Positions 1-13,363 of a stretch of DNA of 64,000 bases are shown here, in pieces. Origin of the DNA: Apostichopus japonicus (taxonomy: Eukaryota > Echinodermata > Holothuroidea > Aspidochirotida > Stichopodidae); contig NC_092578.1 in assembly GCF_037975245.1 (NCBI RefSeq), forward strand, positions 13,438,321 to 13,502,320, in the 5' to 3' direction. The translations under genes and the position numbers were made by a program. Each line of letters opens with the position of its first letter. The stretch's first letter is position 1. The notes under the pieces are model-generated. The model was not told the origin of the DNA and did no database searches. It was given only the letters and a program-made list of their open reading frames with translations.

Positions 1-87
1 ACATTTTTAAAACCCTCACAATGTCTGTTTTTGAAAGGGGGGAGGAGGGAGGGGGAAGATTGGGCCCAGTGGGGGTAGATGAGCAGC

Positions 88-362
88 TGAGTTTCTTAAA
101 GCTGATTTAGGAATCAATCACAGCAGTTATAATAATAATATTGTACAATGAGTTTCTTAAAGCTGATTTAGGAATCAATCACAGCAGTTATAATAATAAT
201 ATCGTACAATGAGTTTCTTAAAGCTGATTTAGGAATCAATCACAGCAGTAGTAAATAGTGTACAATGAGTTTCTTACAGCTGATTCAGGTATCAATCCAG
301 CAGTTGTTATAATGTGCAATGAGTTTCTTAAAGCAGCTGGTTAAGACTCAACCACAGAGTAT
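88..362. repeat. Tandem repeat, about 61-bp unit, five copies
   Basis: The sequence TGAGTTTCTTAAAGCTGATT recurs at 88, 149, 210, 266 and 320. The first three copies are exactly 61 bp apart and nearly identical. The last two are shorter (56 and 54 bp) and more diverged. Each unit ends in an AT-rich (ATA)n stretch followed by GTACAAT. The array lies in the intron upstream of the first visible exon. No coding or regulatory role is apparent. Confidence 0.9.
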
Positions 363-616
363 TTTATACTGGAGTAAATGAACAATGGAAAACTTAGTGG
401 GGGCTTACCAACAATGGAAAAGAGCAAAGCAACTTATGACTAGAACAGGATGCAAGGGTGCTTTGGCTTGTGACTGGTTTCCCCTGACAACTAATTGGTT
501 GTGAAAAATCACCAGCTAGTTAAAAGTAATAAATGATTGGATCTGGGGTAAGTTAAGTTACTTAACTGAACCAACATCTTCCAAAATGTCATAACTTCAT
601 GTTTTCTTTATCTCAG

Positions 617-767
617 ATTAGCAGAGGTTCAGGACCTCCAGGGATCAAAGACAGATTTGTCATCAGAATTACAGATTAAGTCATCCAATCAAGTCCTGCA
701 TCACCAAGCCCCAACAGAAACACAGCCTTCATCAAAGCAAGCACATCTCACTTCGACTCTGTCAAAG
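617..767 (+). CDS. Internal coding exon of a scaffold-like gene (first visible exon)
   Basis: This exon has a good acceptor (pyrimidine-rich tract ending TTTATCTCAG at 616) and a strong donor (AAG|GTACGT at 767/768). It contributes one base to a split codon and then 50 codons, reading LAEVQDLQGSKTDLSSELQI at the start. The other two frames are interrupted. The peptide is polar, rich in Ser, Gln, Thr and Lys, begins with a short amphipathic helix, and carries no recognisable domain. It ends in phase 0, which matches the phase-0 acceptor of the large exon at 3440, so the two are probably consecutive. Earlier exons lie outside the window. The product is unidentified. Splice sites and phase are seen in the sequence; membership in one gene with the downstream exons is inferred. 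Confidence 0.6.
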
Positions 768-3439
768 GTACGTCACCACAGCGAGAGAACCTCCCCCACC
801 CACTCCCATTCCCAAAATAAATTTCCTTAAACTAACACTCTTTGCATGGGGGTGAGGGGGGGGGGGGTAAGGAAGGTAAGGCAAAAATGCTGAACATCCT
901 GGAAGTAACTGCTGGCTGTTGACACTGTCATTCATATTAATTATTCCATTTGATATATGAATTGACCAACACATTGGTTGATATTTAATATTTTAGCCAA
1001 ATTGAGAGAGAATAATTATTTGAGAAATTACTCACATATTAACAGTTAACAAGTATGTTAACTGTAACACTGCCTTGAAGAGACAGAATGAACATGCCAT
1101 ACACAGGATTCTTTTTGTTATAAACTCTGTCAGCTCATTAAAAGTGTAATTAAAAAAATGCTGCATTTATGGGAATAATTAAATGTTTCAAGTTTTGTGC
1201 AGCCGTTTTGAAGACAGTTAACTTTGTCTCATCTAAAGTACTATTTGTGTTTCTGTGTGCAGACCCTTGCTACACATCTTTGCACTCGTATCAGCAATTT
1301 GCCCATTTTGCAATGCAATACCAGATATTAAACTGAATCGCTGTATACATATGCTAATCAACCCCTTTCCTTTCCACCTTCCACCCCGTAGCGATTTGCT
1401 ATGCCACTTTTTCGGAAAAGAAAGGTTTGATTTTTTTCTGTGTTCTGTCGTTGACCCTGTAGTCAATCTAAAGTAAAACCCACTTGTGTTTAGGATCAGT
1501 AAATCATGCTCGATTCAATAGTAGAGATTAATTTGTATAACAGTAGCTTATTAAATTGCCATCTAATTATTCTTTTACCTAACTCATTTTATTTAAGCTT
1601 CATCTTTATAATTGTTTTATCCTTTTTACATTATCTTCATAAAGTCACCGAGAGCACCTCTTTGAGTTAAGTTTGATTAAAAAAACTTGATGTCATGCTA
1701 TATCAATAAATGATAGCATTTCGTCTGTAGGTCTGAATTATTCAAGTTTCATTCCAAAATAATAAAGCAAAAACTTCAAGTTTTCTATTAAAATTGCTCC
1801 TCAATGTATTTCATACTGCTATGAAAGATATTCAGATAATGACTGAATATGTTAAAGTTGAAATTCAAGTTTTTAATTAACCACTGTCTCATTAATTTTC
1901 ATTGATATGAAGACAAATCTAGTATCGTGTTGTTATAGTGCCATCAATTGCAATCTAATTTTGATAAAAATCTGAATAATAGTTTGGAAAAATTGCACTC
2001 CTAAAGCAAAGAGCTGATTTAATTGGCAAAAGAATTATGTTAACTAAGCCAATAGGTAGGGACATATTTGCCCTCAGTGGTGTTCAGCAGATGTGAAATG
2101 GAAAATAACATCTGTCTTCATTTCAATCATGACAAACAAGTCCTCAAACACAGGAAAATTTTAACGGTGGTCCGAGACAACCAAATTTATATCCGGTCAA
2201 CTTGTGGATGACTTGTTGATTTAATACTTCAAATTCAGATTGCTACTTGTTTGTCAGACAACCAAATTTTTGCTTTTTGGGACCAGCCAAAAAGTAAGAC
2301 CTGGCAAGACAGCCAGAATAAATCTTTGCCCAGAAAATTGGCTTTTCTGTTTGATATTTAAGCAGACCACTTTTGCTTCCTTGTTTCTGTAAAAATTGCA
2401 CGGTAAATCTTCAAATATCTCGCACAGCCTAGAGCCATTAACATGTCCTTTAATAATATATAGGTGTTCTTTGTAACAAGATATGGCATCAATCACAAAT
2501 TTTGTCCACATTTTTCATTGCTCATTTATTTCTAAAAATGTGAAAAAAATGAAATGCATGCAATCATATCCTCCCTGGTAGAGATAAATGTGGCATGGGA
2601 AAAGCATTATTCTAGTCAGTTGTTCACCTTTTAAATAATATAGAGCATGTGTCAAGGGTAACTTGTTACTTCTTCAGTAGAGTTAAATATTTCTAACTTT
2701 TTCTGTCGATTTGTGTCACGTGATATATATCTTAATATTCAAGTACTTGTTTTTCAAGAGGCTTCACAGAATATTAGTCTCCAGTTGCTAAATTCCCAGT
2801 TTTTCAAGTAACAATTGATGGGGCCTTCAATCTACTACCTTCCCTCTCTTCTCCCCATGCATCCCCCCTAACTCCACCCCCACCTCAACCCCCATATCTA
2901 TCACCATATGATGGTAAGAAACAGTTAAAGCTATTACAGAGCTGTGTGTTTTAATGGGACTCTGGTATGCAAATAATGTTGAGAGCTTCTTCGTAGTATG
3001 TCACTTCAAGTCCATCATGGTAAAGTCATGTCTATATCTCAACAGAAGACTAAGAAGGTATGAAAATGAATGTTTGATGGCCAATCATTTTGTTTTTATT
3101 GTCCATTTCTTGCAATATATACTGATGAAGTTTCTTTTGTTTTCTGTAGTTACTCACAGTTTCTATGCCTGAGCACCACAATCCACAAGACCCCATAAAC
3201 TCAAAACTGATGCTCAGAAAGCATAAAAGTTAGCTCAGACTATGGAATTAATGGCGAAAAAGTAACTGAATCGATCTCCAACAGCTAGCTCCGAAAAAAC
3301 AGTAGATAAATTGCCCGGCATTTGGGAAACTCGTGCGACATAGTTTGTGGACTAAATCATTATGTAATCCTATGCTAACATTTGTTCCTCGTTATAAATA
3401 TTTTTACTGGTTCTTTCTTTTCTCATTGAAACCCAACAG
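768..3439 (+). other. Intron
   Basis: This is the inferred intron between the exon ending at 767 and the exon starting at 3440. It is AT-rich, with a poly-G tract near 848-867 and a C-rich stretch near 2840-2895. Short open frames occur (for example at 1255-1476) but lack domain-like content and phase-compatible splice sites. I see no further exon here. Confidence 0.5.
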
Positions 3440-4750
3440 ACACAAAATCCTGACCAGAGCAAACCAAACCGTTGGTTTTCTTCACCGGCACAGAAGTCCA
3501 GGTTCGAGCAATCCCTTCGGGATGGCAAGAAGAACCTTAGGACCACCCTTTACGCACAGAATGCCTCCCTGCGGCAGAAGCGACACATAACGTCACTCTT
3601 CAAGCAAGACCACCATGATGACATGACGCCAATGGTGACCCCCGAAAAGGAAGCCAGAAAACAGTCCATCAAGAGGAAAGGACCCCCTCCCCCTCCTCCA
3701 CCAAGGAGGAGCTCCTCGACAGTGAAGGTGTCCCCCGTGGTACCGTACGGTACCTCACGCTCCAGCGAGGCAGTGATTGGTAAAAAAGAGGTACAGATCA
3801 AAGACATAACTGTGACTCCTGGGTCTGGTTCAGTTCCAGATATCAGTAGTTTAAATGAGGACACCCTCCTCATGTCAGGGGCTCATCATAACCCCCTTTC
3901 TTCCTCCTCGGGGAATCTCTTACACCCCCCCAGGGCTAGGTCATCTGATTCACCCTCACATCCTCCATGTACTACCCCCCAGTCTGTTTTGTCCAAGTCC
4001 TGTGATAGTAGTTTGCATGACGTCTGTGAGGGCACCATCAATGTCCATGCTAGTGCTTCACCACCCGACGGGCGTCATCACCATGTGCATGCGCAAAACA
4101 TGAGAAACATCCGTCTGGACCAGCACGGTTTCAGGGCCATACAAAATGGTGTCTCTGAACCAGACATTATATCCAGCAGTAATCAAAGAGGTCCCCCAAA
4201 GCCTCCCAGGGGTAACCTGATGCAAGAGAGGGGTCAAATTAATACCAGGGATAACAAGTCAGCATTCCAAGTAGTGGCCCCAAAGCCCAGGTCAATAGCT
4301 GCCCACTCAGGAATCCGGGCTACCTTCCATAGTTCCTCTATCCCACTACCCGCCAGTAAGAAAGCCACTATGCACATGCACCCTAGACAGACACCACTGA
4401 ACAATGGACCACAGAAACATGCACCTCGCACAGATGCGACCCTCGGTAGAATCGCTCCAGTCGTCAGTGTCCCACAGAAACAGACGGCGAACGAGCAGGC
4501 CCCTGGACCCGAGATAGTCCAAGGCACCAAGATGTCGGGCACAGACGACTGTCGCGGCACCACCGACCAGCGTGACCAGAAGACCAAGCAACTCAAGGAA
4601 CAATATGCCAAACTGAGGGCGCTACAGAGGGACAGACATAAGAAAGATGAGGACGGCAGGAGAGAGACGGGTAAAAGCCCCGAGAATGTACCGACTGGAG
4701 GAGATGGTCAACCTGAAAAGCACCCCACTCAGGAAACCATCTCACAAGAG
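3440..4750 (+). CDS. Large coding exon: Ser/Pro-rich scaffold or adaptor-like protein
   Basis: This 437-codon phase-0 exon is preceded by a textbook pyrimidine tract and CAG acceptor at 3439, and is open through to 4834. It starts TQNPDQSKPNRWFSSPAQKS. Exon residues about 15-55 are basic and polar. A seven-proline run followed by RR sits at about residues 82-90, and RGPPKPPRG at about 249-257; both fit class II SH3 ligands (PxxPxR). A charged, probably helical segment lies at about residues 379-407. The rest is low-complexity Ser/Pro/His/Gln sequence with several SEPD or VPDIS phospho-site-like motifs. There is no catalytic domain or membrane segment. It looks like the disordered region of a cytoplasmic adaptor. 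Animal scaffolds such as Caskin carry comparable KGPPPPPP stretches, but the motif is too simple to assign a family. The donor GAG|GTGACT at 4750/4751 is phase 0 and fits the exon at 6677. Confidence 0.8.
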
Positions 4751-4837
4751 GTGACTCTTCTAAACACCACGCTAACATTCACGCAGCTTGCTCCTGCCTA
4801 CTGTCTCTCTTGCAGCCGCCACTCCTCCTCCATGTAA
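4751..4837 (+). CDS. Possible alternative C-terminal extension (read-through of the large exon)
   Basis: If the donor at 4750/4751 is not used, the same frame continues for 28 codons and stops at 4835-4837, ending LSCSRHSSSM. An AATAAA hexamer lies at 4891-4896 and another near 4930, so the large exon could also serve as a terminal exon with its own polyadenylation site. The extra residues are not distinctive. This is inferred from the open frame and poly(A) signals only; transcript data would decide it. Confidence 0.35.
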   Translation: MTLLNTTLTFTQLAPAYCLSCSRHSSSM

Positions 4838-6676
4838 TCGCTAGCCTTCGCCCCCCCCACCCCCTCTCTGCCACCCCTTCCCCTTCAGGAAATAAAATCA
4901 CTTCATTTTTACATTTAGAATTTGAACATTAATAAACATCAGATCACTTCTCTCTTCCAAACAATAGACTGGACTGACAAATCTTCATCTCCATCAAATT
5001 AACCTTAAACTCATAATTTTATGTTCTTTTAATTGTGTCTTATCCCACTCTGCCTTCCTACCACCTCCCCCACCCCATCCCCCGCCTCCCCCACCTCCCA
5101 CTCAATACTGCAACAACATATTGGTCTGTGTTTGTGTTGTTTTATTAGTCATCATATATGCATTGCATTCTTTCCATTTTTTGTACATTTTGTAGTCTTT
5201 TAGCATATTCACTCCTTTTCCTATTTCTATTCTGTTCATATTCCTTTTCATAGAAAACCTTTATATTCAACTTCTGGAATGTTTTTCAAATGAAAGAGAT
5301 AAGCAATCTTTTTTGTTATTTTTTAAATTCTCAGAAAGCTTTCCTTCCAAATAAGGACATTTTTTGTTTCTTTCATGATAAAATCAGGTAAAGCGAATTA
5401 TAAAACAGAATTTTAATTTTAAAACCTACTTAAAGTACCTGCTTATAATGACTCGACACTCTTGTAGTCACCCACTCTGACTTTATATAATTCTTGTTTT
5501 TTCAATCCCTTGTATTTTATAACTTTCAGGAGTGTGACTCATAAGTGGATTTTTTTTTGTGTAAAAAAATAAAAGGCTGTCTAGACTTTATTTGTGCTGT
5601 TATGCAAAGCTTTATAGTGCACACGTTCTGTAACATCTGAATACTTTTAATAACTTTGTTCAGTTCCAAACCATTTTTTGTCCAAAATAGTATGGAAAAG
5701 CATTTTCATTCAAGACCCAAGAATTGGAATATTTTGAAATGAAAGAGGTAGAGGTGTGTGTGTGGGGTGGGGGGGGGTGGGGGAGGGGAGGATTATGACA
5801 ATAATGGTGTTGGGAGTAATGCTAACAATGGTAGTAATAGTCATGGAGAAATATAAAAATCAAATTTTACACCCTTAGCGAGACATTTCTCATTTCAATC
5901 TTGAATGTTTCTTTTCATTATTTTCATGAATGTTGGTATAAATGGGTTCTTTGCTATGTTAATGTTTGCATGTTTCATGCCATCATGCTGTTGTTTTATC
6001 ATGCTTGCCGAAAGCTTCCCCATGCTCATCTGCTTCTCTCACAGTCATCAATTGTTTTACCAGTAACCTTCCAATATTTACAACCATTATCAAAAGTATA
6101 TTAACAACTTTCCACAAGATAAACCTTGTTTCAATTTGTCATAAAATTTTGATAGTATTTCCTTGCTACATTTTCAGTTATTTAAGTATATGACATTGGC
6201 ATGACCTATACATTCATACCTCTATCCTGTATATTAGGCATTGTCAAATGAAAAAGTCAAGCCAGGCTCTCAAGACCATTCAAAAATAGAACTGTGGCCA
6301 TTATCTTCCCTAGTAGTCTGAAACTTTTAGCTTAATTCACCAAAAATGACAACATGTTGCTGTTTGGTATAGTATGTAAAATATAATGTGGAGGGGGGGG
6401 GGGGAGATGTTATGGCCATTAATTAAGATTGGAATAAGGCTTATGGATATAATAGATATTTTATATATTTATGATATAATATTGTAATGATGTATTATGG
6501 TGTCCAAGGTCTTCTTGTCTCTTTCCTGTCTTGTCCCAGCCCTGCTTCCACCACCAAAATGATGTTCTGGAAAAAATTGGCCAAAAAGAACATTTTGACT
6601 GTATTTCTCAAAAAAGGCTCAAACTTTAAACTTTGAATAACTTGTGGATATATTTTTGATTGTTTTTTACATGAAG
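4838..6676 (+). other. Intron (or alternative 3' UTR, then intron)
   Basis: This is the noncoding stretch between the large exon and the next candidate exon. It starts with C-rich runs and AATAAA hexamers at 4891-4896 and near 4930, which could serve an alternative transcript end. The rest is AT-rich with poly-G tracts near 5765-5790 and 6391-6404. No further exon is supported. Confidence 0.45.
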
Positions 6677-6849
6677 GTTTTAATTGAAAGCAAGAGGAGT
6701 CTTCAGACCATTGAGGGGAGTAAACTGGGAGACAGCATCGACAGGGCCTTAGATGACCTTGAAAACTTTGCTCTGATAGCTGGCGAATTCAGCAGTTTTG
6801 GAGATGCTACCACTCCCCCCACAAAGGATCAACCCATTCTGCTTGAAAG
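6677..6849 (+). CDS. Internal coding exon with short helical segments
   Basis: This candidate exon of 173 nt reads VLIESKRSLQTIEGSKLGDS and continues through an amphipathic, probably helical stretch (DSIDRALDDLENFALIAGEF) to a short Pro/Thr linker. The acceptor is TTTTTTACATGAAG at 6676, a weaker context than the other exons. It is phase 0, matching the donor at 4750. The donor GAAAG|GTAACA at 6849/6850 leaves two bases of a codon, which matches the one-base start of the terminal exon at 13364. An alternative AG at 6690 would not be in phase with 4750. Codon content and the clean phase chain argue for a real exon. No known domain is recognised. Confidence 0.6.
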
Positions 6850-9800
6850 GTAACAGTTTTGTTCCCATTTAAATTTGGTGAGATTTGTCGGCCCGCAAAG
6901 GTCGTTCGAATTATCATATTGTAGTCGAACACGACCATCGGACAACTTGACAAATTTGCAACATCAATAAATCCTGATTGCGACCAAAATGTTTGATATG
7001 CGACCCAAAACTTCAGTTCATTTTGTGCCTTTGAGATATCCGTTTTGATTCAATAGCAGCTACGACCGGTACAATGTTAGCTATCTGTTTCCATGCCGTG
7101 ACGACCGCAATTCCCTATTCAACAAGATAATGTCTGCAGCAATCCAGGGTTTGTGTTAATACAACAAGGGACTTTGTTATGAGCACAGCCAGCTGGCTTT
7201 TATTAGTCTGGTATACCTTTGTTTCTGTGGAATGCCATTTGATTATTAACGATAGGAAGTGCCTGCTTCAGTACAACAACCCTTTGGATTTGGTTGTTTT
7301 TGGGGGGGGGTTTTCTATTGAATATTTAATAAAAACAGATTATAGCAGTTATGAAACCTGGCTGAGAACAAAGCTTTTCTGTTCTATGGCATTTTGTTTC
7401 CCTTTGAGGTATCCCCTTAGGTGTAAATATGAGCCAGTATATCAATAACAATGAGCTTATTCAACCAAGTGGGGTTTTTCCTTCTTTTTTTTTTTCCCCT
7501 TTTTTTGTTGTACAGTCAAACAGGCCTTTTCTTTGAAATTCCCCTAATTTTCCCAAACTGTGGTACTTAGTCCCTTTGTGAAAATAAAGTCAAATAAAAC
7601 AGTGGATTTGAATTGCTTCTTTACCTTTTATTTAAGTCATTCTTCATTGAAATAACAAATTACCACTTGGTAGAATCAAGGCCTAAGGGCCTGTACAAAT
7701 AAAGACACCCCCCCCTGAAATGTAATGAATTTAATGAGAACAATCAAAAATGTATACCAACAGGACAATGTAATTGTAACAAACGTTTTTGCAATCTTTT
7801 AACAACAAGCAAAGAAACGACAGCTAGCTCGGTACGTAATTCAATATTAACAATGTTACGCTAATTGCTTTACCCCCCCAAAAAAAGCAAGTTAAAATGC
7901 ATAAGAATTGTATTTGCCCTCATGAATATTCAATACGCAGTCTCCTTTTTGCGTGGGACAAGTGTCATGAAATGTAGCAACGGATTAGCTGACGGGATAA
8001 CAAAGACTAAAAATCAAAATATATATCCATTTAACCCAGAGATTTGTGAGACAAGGCACATTGATTTCAACTCCTTCCAGTTTAGGACAGCCTCATAATG
8101 CATCCCAGTGTAACCATGAACAAATTGATACCTATTCTCTACAGTGGCTTCTTGTTTGGTTGTTGTTGTTGTTGGTACTATTGTGTAGTAAATAAATCAC
8201 ACAATCATGACATTGTACTTTTCTTGCCAACATTTTTGCCCACTCACAGAGCACAAGCATATTATTGAAAATTCAGACGAATACCATCGTTGCTGGTGTT
8301 TGTCGACACACGGTCAAAAATAAAATATTAGGTTTGGTACAATTCGGTGCACGAGAGAGGCAAATGCATTAGCTGTAATACATAATATTGAAAGCAAAAC
8401 AATGGTAGGCGGGATGGTCAAGGATTCTACGAAATGTATCGACTGGAGGGTTTTGCGAGATGTGTCTGTCCGCCAAGCTACTTGCTCTCTGCGACTGGAG
8501 AGGACGTCTGTGAGAGAGGGAGACATTATGTAATTCCATCGCTAATGGTGCCAAGCCATACAGTAGTGATTGCATAAAACTGGTAGTCTAGCAAACAGCC
8601 TAATGTACACTTAAAACTAATGAAAATGCATTCGTCTAATAGATTGTTTTGGATAATCACAGACCATGTTATTGTTTAAATTTTTCATGATTTTCCTCTA
8701 CCTCGACACCTTCAAATGTGCCAAAGTACATCGTCTTGTTTTTGTGATGATTCACTACCCAATAGAGATTGCTTACAGACAGTCGAGATTCGATGCTCAA
8801 TGAGGCTTTAACGGCTAGTTCCATCGTGGAGATATGAAATATTACTCTCCATTCACTATATGTGGATAAGTGCTTTGGGCGATAATCCGTTATGCCATTC
8901 ATGGACTGCATCAACAGCTCGTTTTATCCGGCTTTAAATTTGAAATAATTATATGAACTTGTGTGACGAGATGTTATGTTATGTTGGTAATGTGTGATGG
9001 AGGGACTTCATCAAAACTAATCAGTGATTTCAATTATGTAGGAGTTGTCCTCATTGTGACAAACAATGAGAAAAACAAAGACACTTTGATGTGTTGTCCA
9101 TTTATGACATCACAAATTATTTTGCAAATGTTTGAATAAAATGAATCAATTTCAAATTCTTAATATCCCAGCAACGGAACAAGCTATCCAGAAAAGTGTT
9201 CCTTAATGCTTGCTCCATGAAGTAAATTCTTGAAACTTTAGACTTTGTTATCCCATTAACAGCAAAGAAAGCTTGGACAGATTTACTGAGATTGGAATAA
9301 TATATAAATGTCAAACGATATGCTTCTCAAAACATTCAAACGTTGTCAAAGCAGAAAAAGACAAACCGATGAGTCTTAATTGGATAGAAAAAGCCACAGG
9401 TTGGTTGTCAAGGCAACTGATTCTTTATTTTGAAATTAAATAGTCTGAATAACACCTGCTTCTTTTTTTTTTTTTATAAAACTTGTGGAATTAATTTGCT
9501 TTTAAATATAAATGAAGATAAAAGATTTATGTCAACAAAAAAAATTGTTTGTGCACTTGTATTAAAAAAAAAAAATGTTTCACATACAAATATTCTCTGG
9601 AAACCTTTATTTGTTAACAGCTTTGTGTAACTTGCTGAATTATTAAATGATATTAGCAGCACATTGCTACCACATTAGCAAGCTAACATTCAACATATGT
9701 ATGCGAGTCAATGGCGTTGTAAAGTTTCATATGCAAACCCTTGTGCTTCGCACTGAATTATCTGTCTAAACTGGATGTTAGAGCATAATACATACCGTGC

Positions 9801-12800
9801 ATACTGTAGTGATGATGTCTGCTTTATTATAAACTTTGTATCATAAACCTGATCTATGTGCTTAAATGTTTAGGTAATATATACCTTCCCTATGGAAAAT
9901 GGAAAATAGATATTATTTCCATGAGAAACAAACCATAAGGGAATTAATATGTTCCAGACGGTCTTGAAATTGTCTCAAATTCAAAATAACCTTTTGTGAT
10001 GGACTGATGGTGCATGTTTTAATGTATGACTCATACAGTTGGAATGATATTTTAATGTGAATGGCTTTATTCATTCTTCATTATTACAAGTTTTCTCATT
10101 CAACCATCTCTTATCCTACCTTCTTCCACCCCCCCCCCCCCCCATCAACCCCCAAAGCCCATCATGTTTGTTCATAGCAAATTTAAAACACTAAAAAAAA
10201 AAATGTGTTTTACCTTTAATACTTAAATAGACTCAACAGGTATAATACCAATTGATTGACATGTTTAAAAGAAAAAGCTGTTACCTCAAGGAAAATTATA
10301 ACTAGATGGAAGGGGGGTTGGGCCAGGGTTATAAAAAAGGTATACACTCTCTGAATGGAAAAAGTGTGTATTGTCATTCATTACTTGAACAAAATGTTTG
10401 TCCAACAGTTTGATTTATCCTGGTCTGGTCTATGCTTAACATCTCAATAGGACTACAGCATAGAAATAGGACTACAGCAAAACAATAGGATTACAGCATA
10501 ACATTATATTTGTAGTCATCTTGTCACAGTAAACAAGCAAATGATCTTATTATTGATTCCAAGTGGATTTGGATTATTCAAGGTCCTTTCTATTAACTGT
10601 CAAGCTATCCCATCACCTCCCTCTCTCCTGCCCTCCCCCCTCCCTAGTTTTTGTGGAGCTTTAGATTAGGCCTACATGGTAGCGCCTTCTTAAATATTTT
10701 CTTAATATGATAGACCCATTCCTAGCCAGAGGAGAGATAGGATCACACACCATACCACCTAAAACACCCCCATCCCCACCCCAATCCTCTAAAACAACCC
10801 CACCCCCTCCTCCATCCCCTCTACTATAGCTCTCTGGAAGATGGTCTTGCTTTTTATGGTTGCTTCCCTTCATGTTTAACCCACTTCATGTTTAGTTTCA
10901 TGTTTTGATGATTTGTACCTTCTTTTCCCCCTTTGCTCTCTCTTTCATCAACAGGTTCTAGTTCTGCCCAGATCACTGTGTAAAGAATGCATGGTAAAGA
11001 CAATAATAATAACAGCAAAACACTCCAGCTGCAATAGTAACTTGTAGTGCCCAGTGACTGACTTGTAGTAGCTCAAGCAATCAAACTTCTTAACAAATTA
11101 AAACAAATCTTTGAACTGGTAAAAACGGTTGAAGTGGTGGGCAAGAGCAGCTTTTTCTTTTCAAAGCCTTTCTTTTTTTTTCATTTAAAGTGTTGGAATT
11201 CTTACAGGAAAAGACTATTTTCTTGTTGAGATGGGAGGAAGTTGGGAGGTGATGTAGCAACTCTCCTCCCATCCCCCCTCCTCCCACCCCTGCCTCATCA
11301 AACCTCAAAAACAAAAATCTTGGTTGATATTTTGGTTTCCTTTATGACATTCTACGGTTTGGTAACACTTTACGGTTAATAAGGTAGATTAAGAGAACCT
11401 ATTCTTATTTTGAACTTTGTAGAGATTCTTTTGAAGAGAGAAAGATACAAATGATGAACTGAACTGGTTTACCATGGAAATGTCTAGACTTATAACTGGC
11501 TATTTGAATAAACAACTCATGTAAAAAAAGGAATAAATTACCTTGCTTTGAATTTGAAAGTGTAAGATTAGCTTGTTGTTGTTTTTTCCAGAAAAAATAC
11601 AAAAAATTAAAACAAATTTTTACTATTGAAAAATTGAATCTTGCAAGTAGCTCGGTGCAAAGCAGTAGCATATAGGCTTATGAAGAATTGATTTTGAAAG
11701 TGTTTTGAGGTTTGTGGCTGTGCATAATGCCTGACAGGTTCTAATGGGTGGATAAATAGGGTAAGGGAGGTGGGGGGGAGGGGGGGTTACCTCATTTATG
11801 TCTTCTCATTTGATATGGTATTACCTTTGAGAAGACCATCGTCTTGCTTTTAGTTGAATTCTGTGCTTGATCTTCGAAATGCTGAAGAAATTTAAAAACT
11901 CTTTAAGAATAGCCACTTTTACATTTGTAAACATCAAATTTTTTTGATTTATAGAGTAATGGAAATTCAGTGAATTGCAGCAGTGTTTAGTTTGAATCTT
12001 GATTTCTCGTGACTAGTTTATACAGCTTCTAAAAGCCAATCTCCACATGATGTGATTTTAATAATAGCCAAACATGTTAAATTATTTCTTGTTAAAAAGT
12101 TCATCTTCTGAGAACCACAAGGACTTGTGATTTCCGACCCTGGTTTTATATCACAGCTGATAATTCGTTTGTACCCTAATTCTTATATTGGATTGTCTTT
12201 GAGTAGCCTGACATCAGCGATACTACTGAACTCTATAAAACTGTCATAAAATGCATCGCTTTGCTTTTGATTTCACTTTCTCTTCTGTTCAAGTTTGTTT
12301 TTGTTCTTTTTGCTGTAAACACTTTAAGCTTTCCGTGTACCGACAGTTTTAAAGTTCTATTAAATTTATCTACTAAAAACAAGTTTTCATGAATCTTAGT
12401 AATAGATGTGGAAAGAAAAATAATAATGTGAATGCTCTTAATATGTTAGAGATGGTCTCAGTTTATAAGGTCATGGTTCATCCAAAGGTATTAAGAAGGC
12501 CAAATACACACTCCTCTAACAGTTGGCTCACTGCAACCTTCTTAAAAATGAACTGAAAATAACAGTAGATATTATCTCATGATTTAATCTATAGCTAGAC
12601 CCTCCCAGGTTACCAGAAAAGTGTCACCCCCCCCATCCCTCCAACATGATCCCTTGCTTTCCCTCCATAATCTTAGTTTAAAGCCAGCTTACATCAAGAT
12701 TTATCTCTGTTTCTGGTACGTGCATGTCATTCATCGCATTTGCTTCAATGATTTGAAATCATTATGTATTAAAATGGTATTAAAATGGAAAGGTACCTAC

Positions 12801-13363
12801 AATACCTCTTACCAACTATCAGTCCAGAAGTGTTCAAAACTTTCCGCAGATTTATATCGTAAGTCCATATAAAAGTCTCAGAGCTGGACTAATATTCTGG
12901 ACATATGTGCCCATTGTCTGTTTCATTAAAATCCATTTGTCTGCTATACTTTCTTTTGTTTTGTCATTTTCAGATGCATTTGTGCTGCTTGATTCATTAT
13001 GTCAGTTAACACTTTGAATGGCTTGTAACCGTAATGTTGCACTTTGATGCTCTAACATTTTCTCACACTCTCCCTCTCATGCTCTCTACCTTCCTCTAAC
13101 TATTTTCCTTGATCATATTCATACTGCACCTGCCGCTGTGCTTCCTTCTTCTTGCTGGTTCGGTTTGTCCTTCCCTCCATGCTTACTGCACCGTCGTAAG
13201 AACAACAGGTTATTATTTCTAAGAAATACTTTTAGATAGAGAATTAATCCAAAATGTTTTCTCTCCTTTTTTTTCTTCTCTGCTGTGTCTGGCAAATGCG
13301 TAACTTCACCCCCTGCCCCAACCGCATGTTGCTTTTGGACAATAATACCGCATGGCTAAACAG
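6850..13363 (+). other. Long intron
   Basis: This inferred 6.5-kb intron ends in the distant pyrimidine tract that precedes the terminal exon. It is AT-rich, with homopolymer tracts (G near 7302, T near 7487, A near 9568, C near 10127-10142, G near 11770) and many short chance open frames. No exon or complete transposon is recognised. A small exon could be missed, because the flanking phases (2 to 2) would tolerate an extra phase-matched exon. Confidence 0.5.
13255..13363 (+). promoter_or_regulatory. Pyrimidine tract and AG-exclusion zone of the terminal-exon acceptor
   Basis: A long pyrimidine tract at about 13256-13285 (TTTTCTCTCC followed by T and C runs) is followed by roughly 75 bases with no AG dinucleotide until AAACAG at 13363. 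This fits a distant branch point with the first downstream AG used as the 3' splice site. The resulting one-base phase matches the donor at 6849. The role is inferred from the pattern. Confidence 0.5.

Noticed and set aside
3550-3873. Minus-strand open frame opposite the large exon
   Set aside because: It is a shadow of the well-supported plus-strand coding exon.
4751-4815. A 65-bp mini-intron (GTGACT to TTGCAG) near the end of the large exon
   Set aside because: It would be very short, shifts the frame into C-rich sequence, and is not needed. Splicing from 4750 to 6677 keeps phase and gives plausible protein.
13254-13363. Apparent signal peptide at the start of the open frame at 13254
   Set aside because: It is a translated pyrimidine tract upstream of a splice acceptor, and the phase chain places the exon start at 13364.
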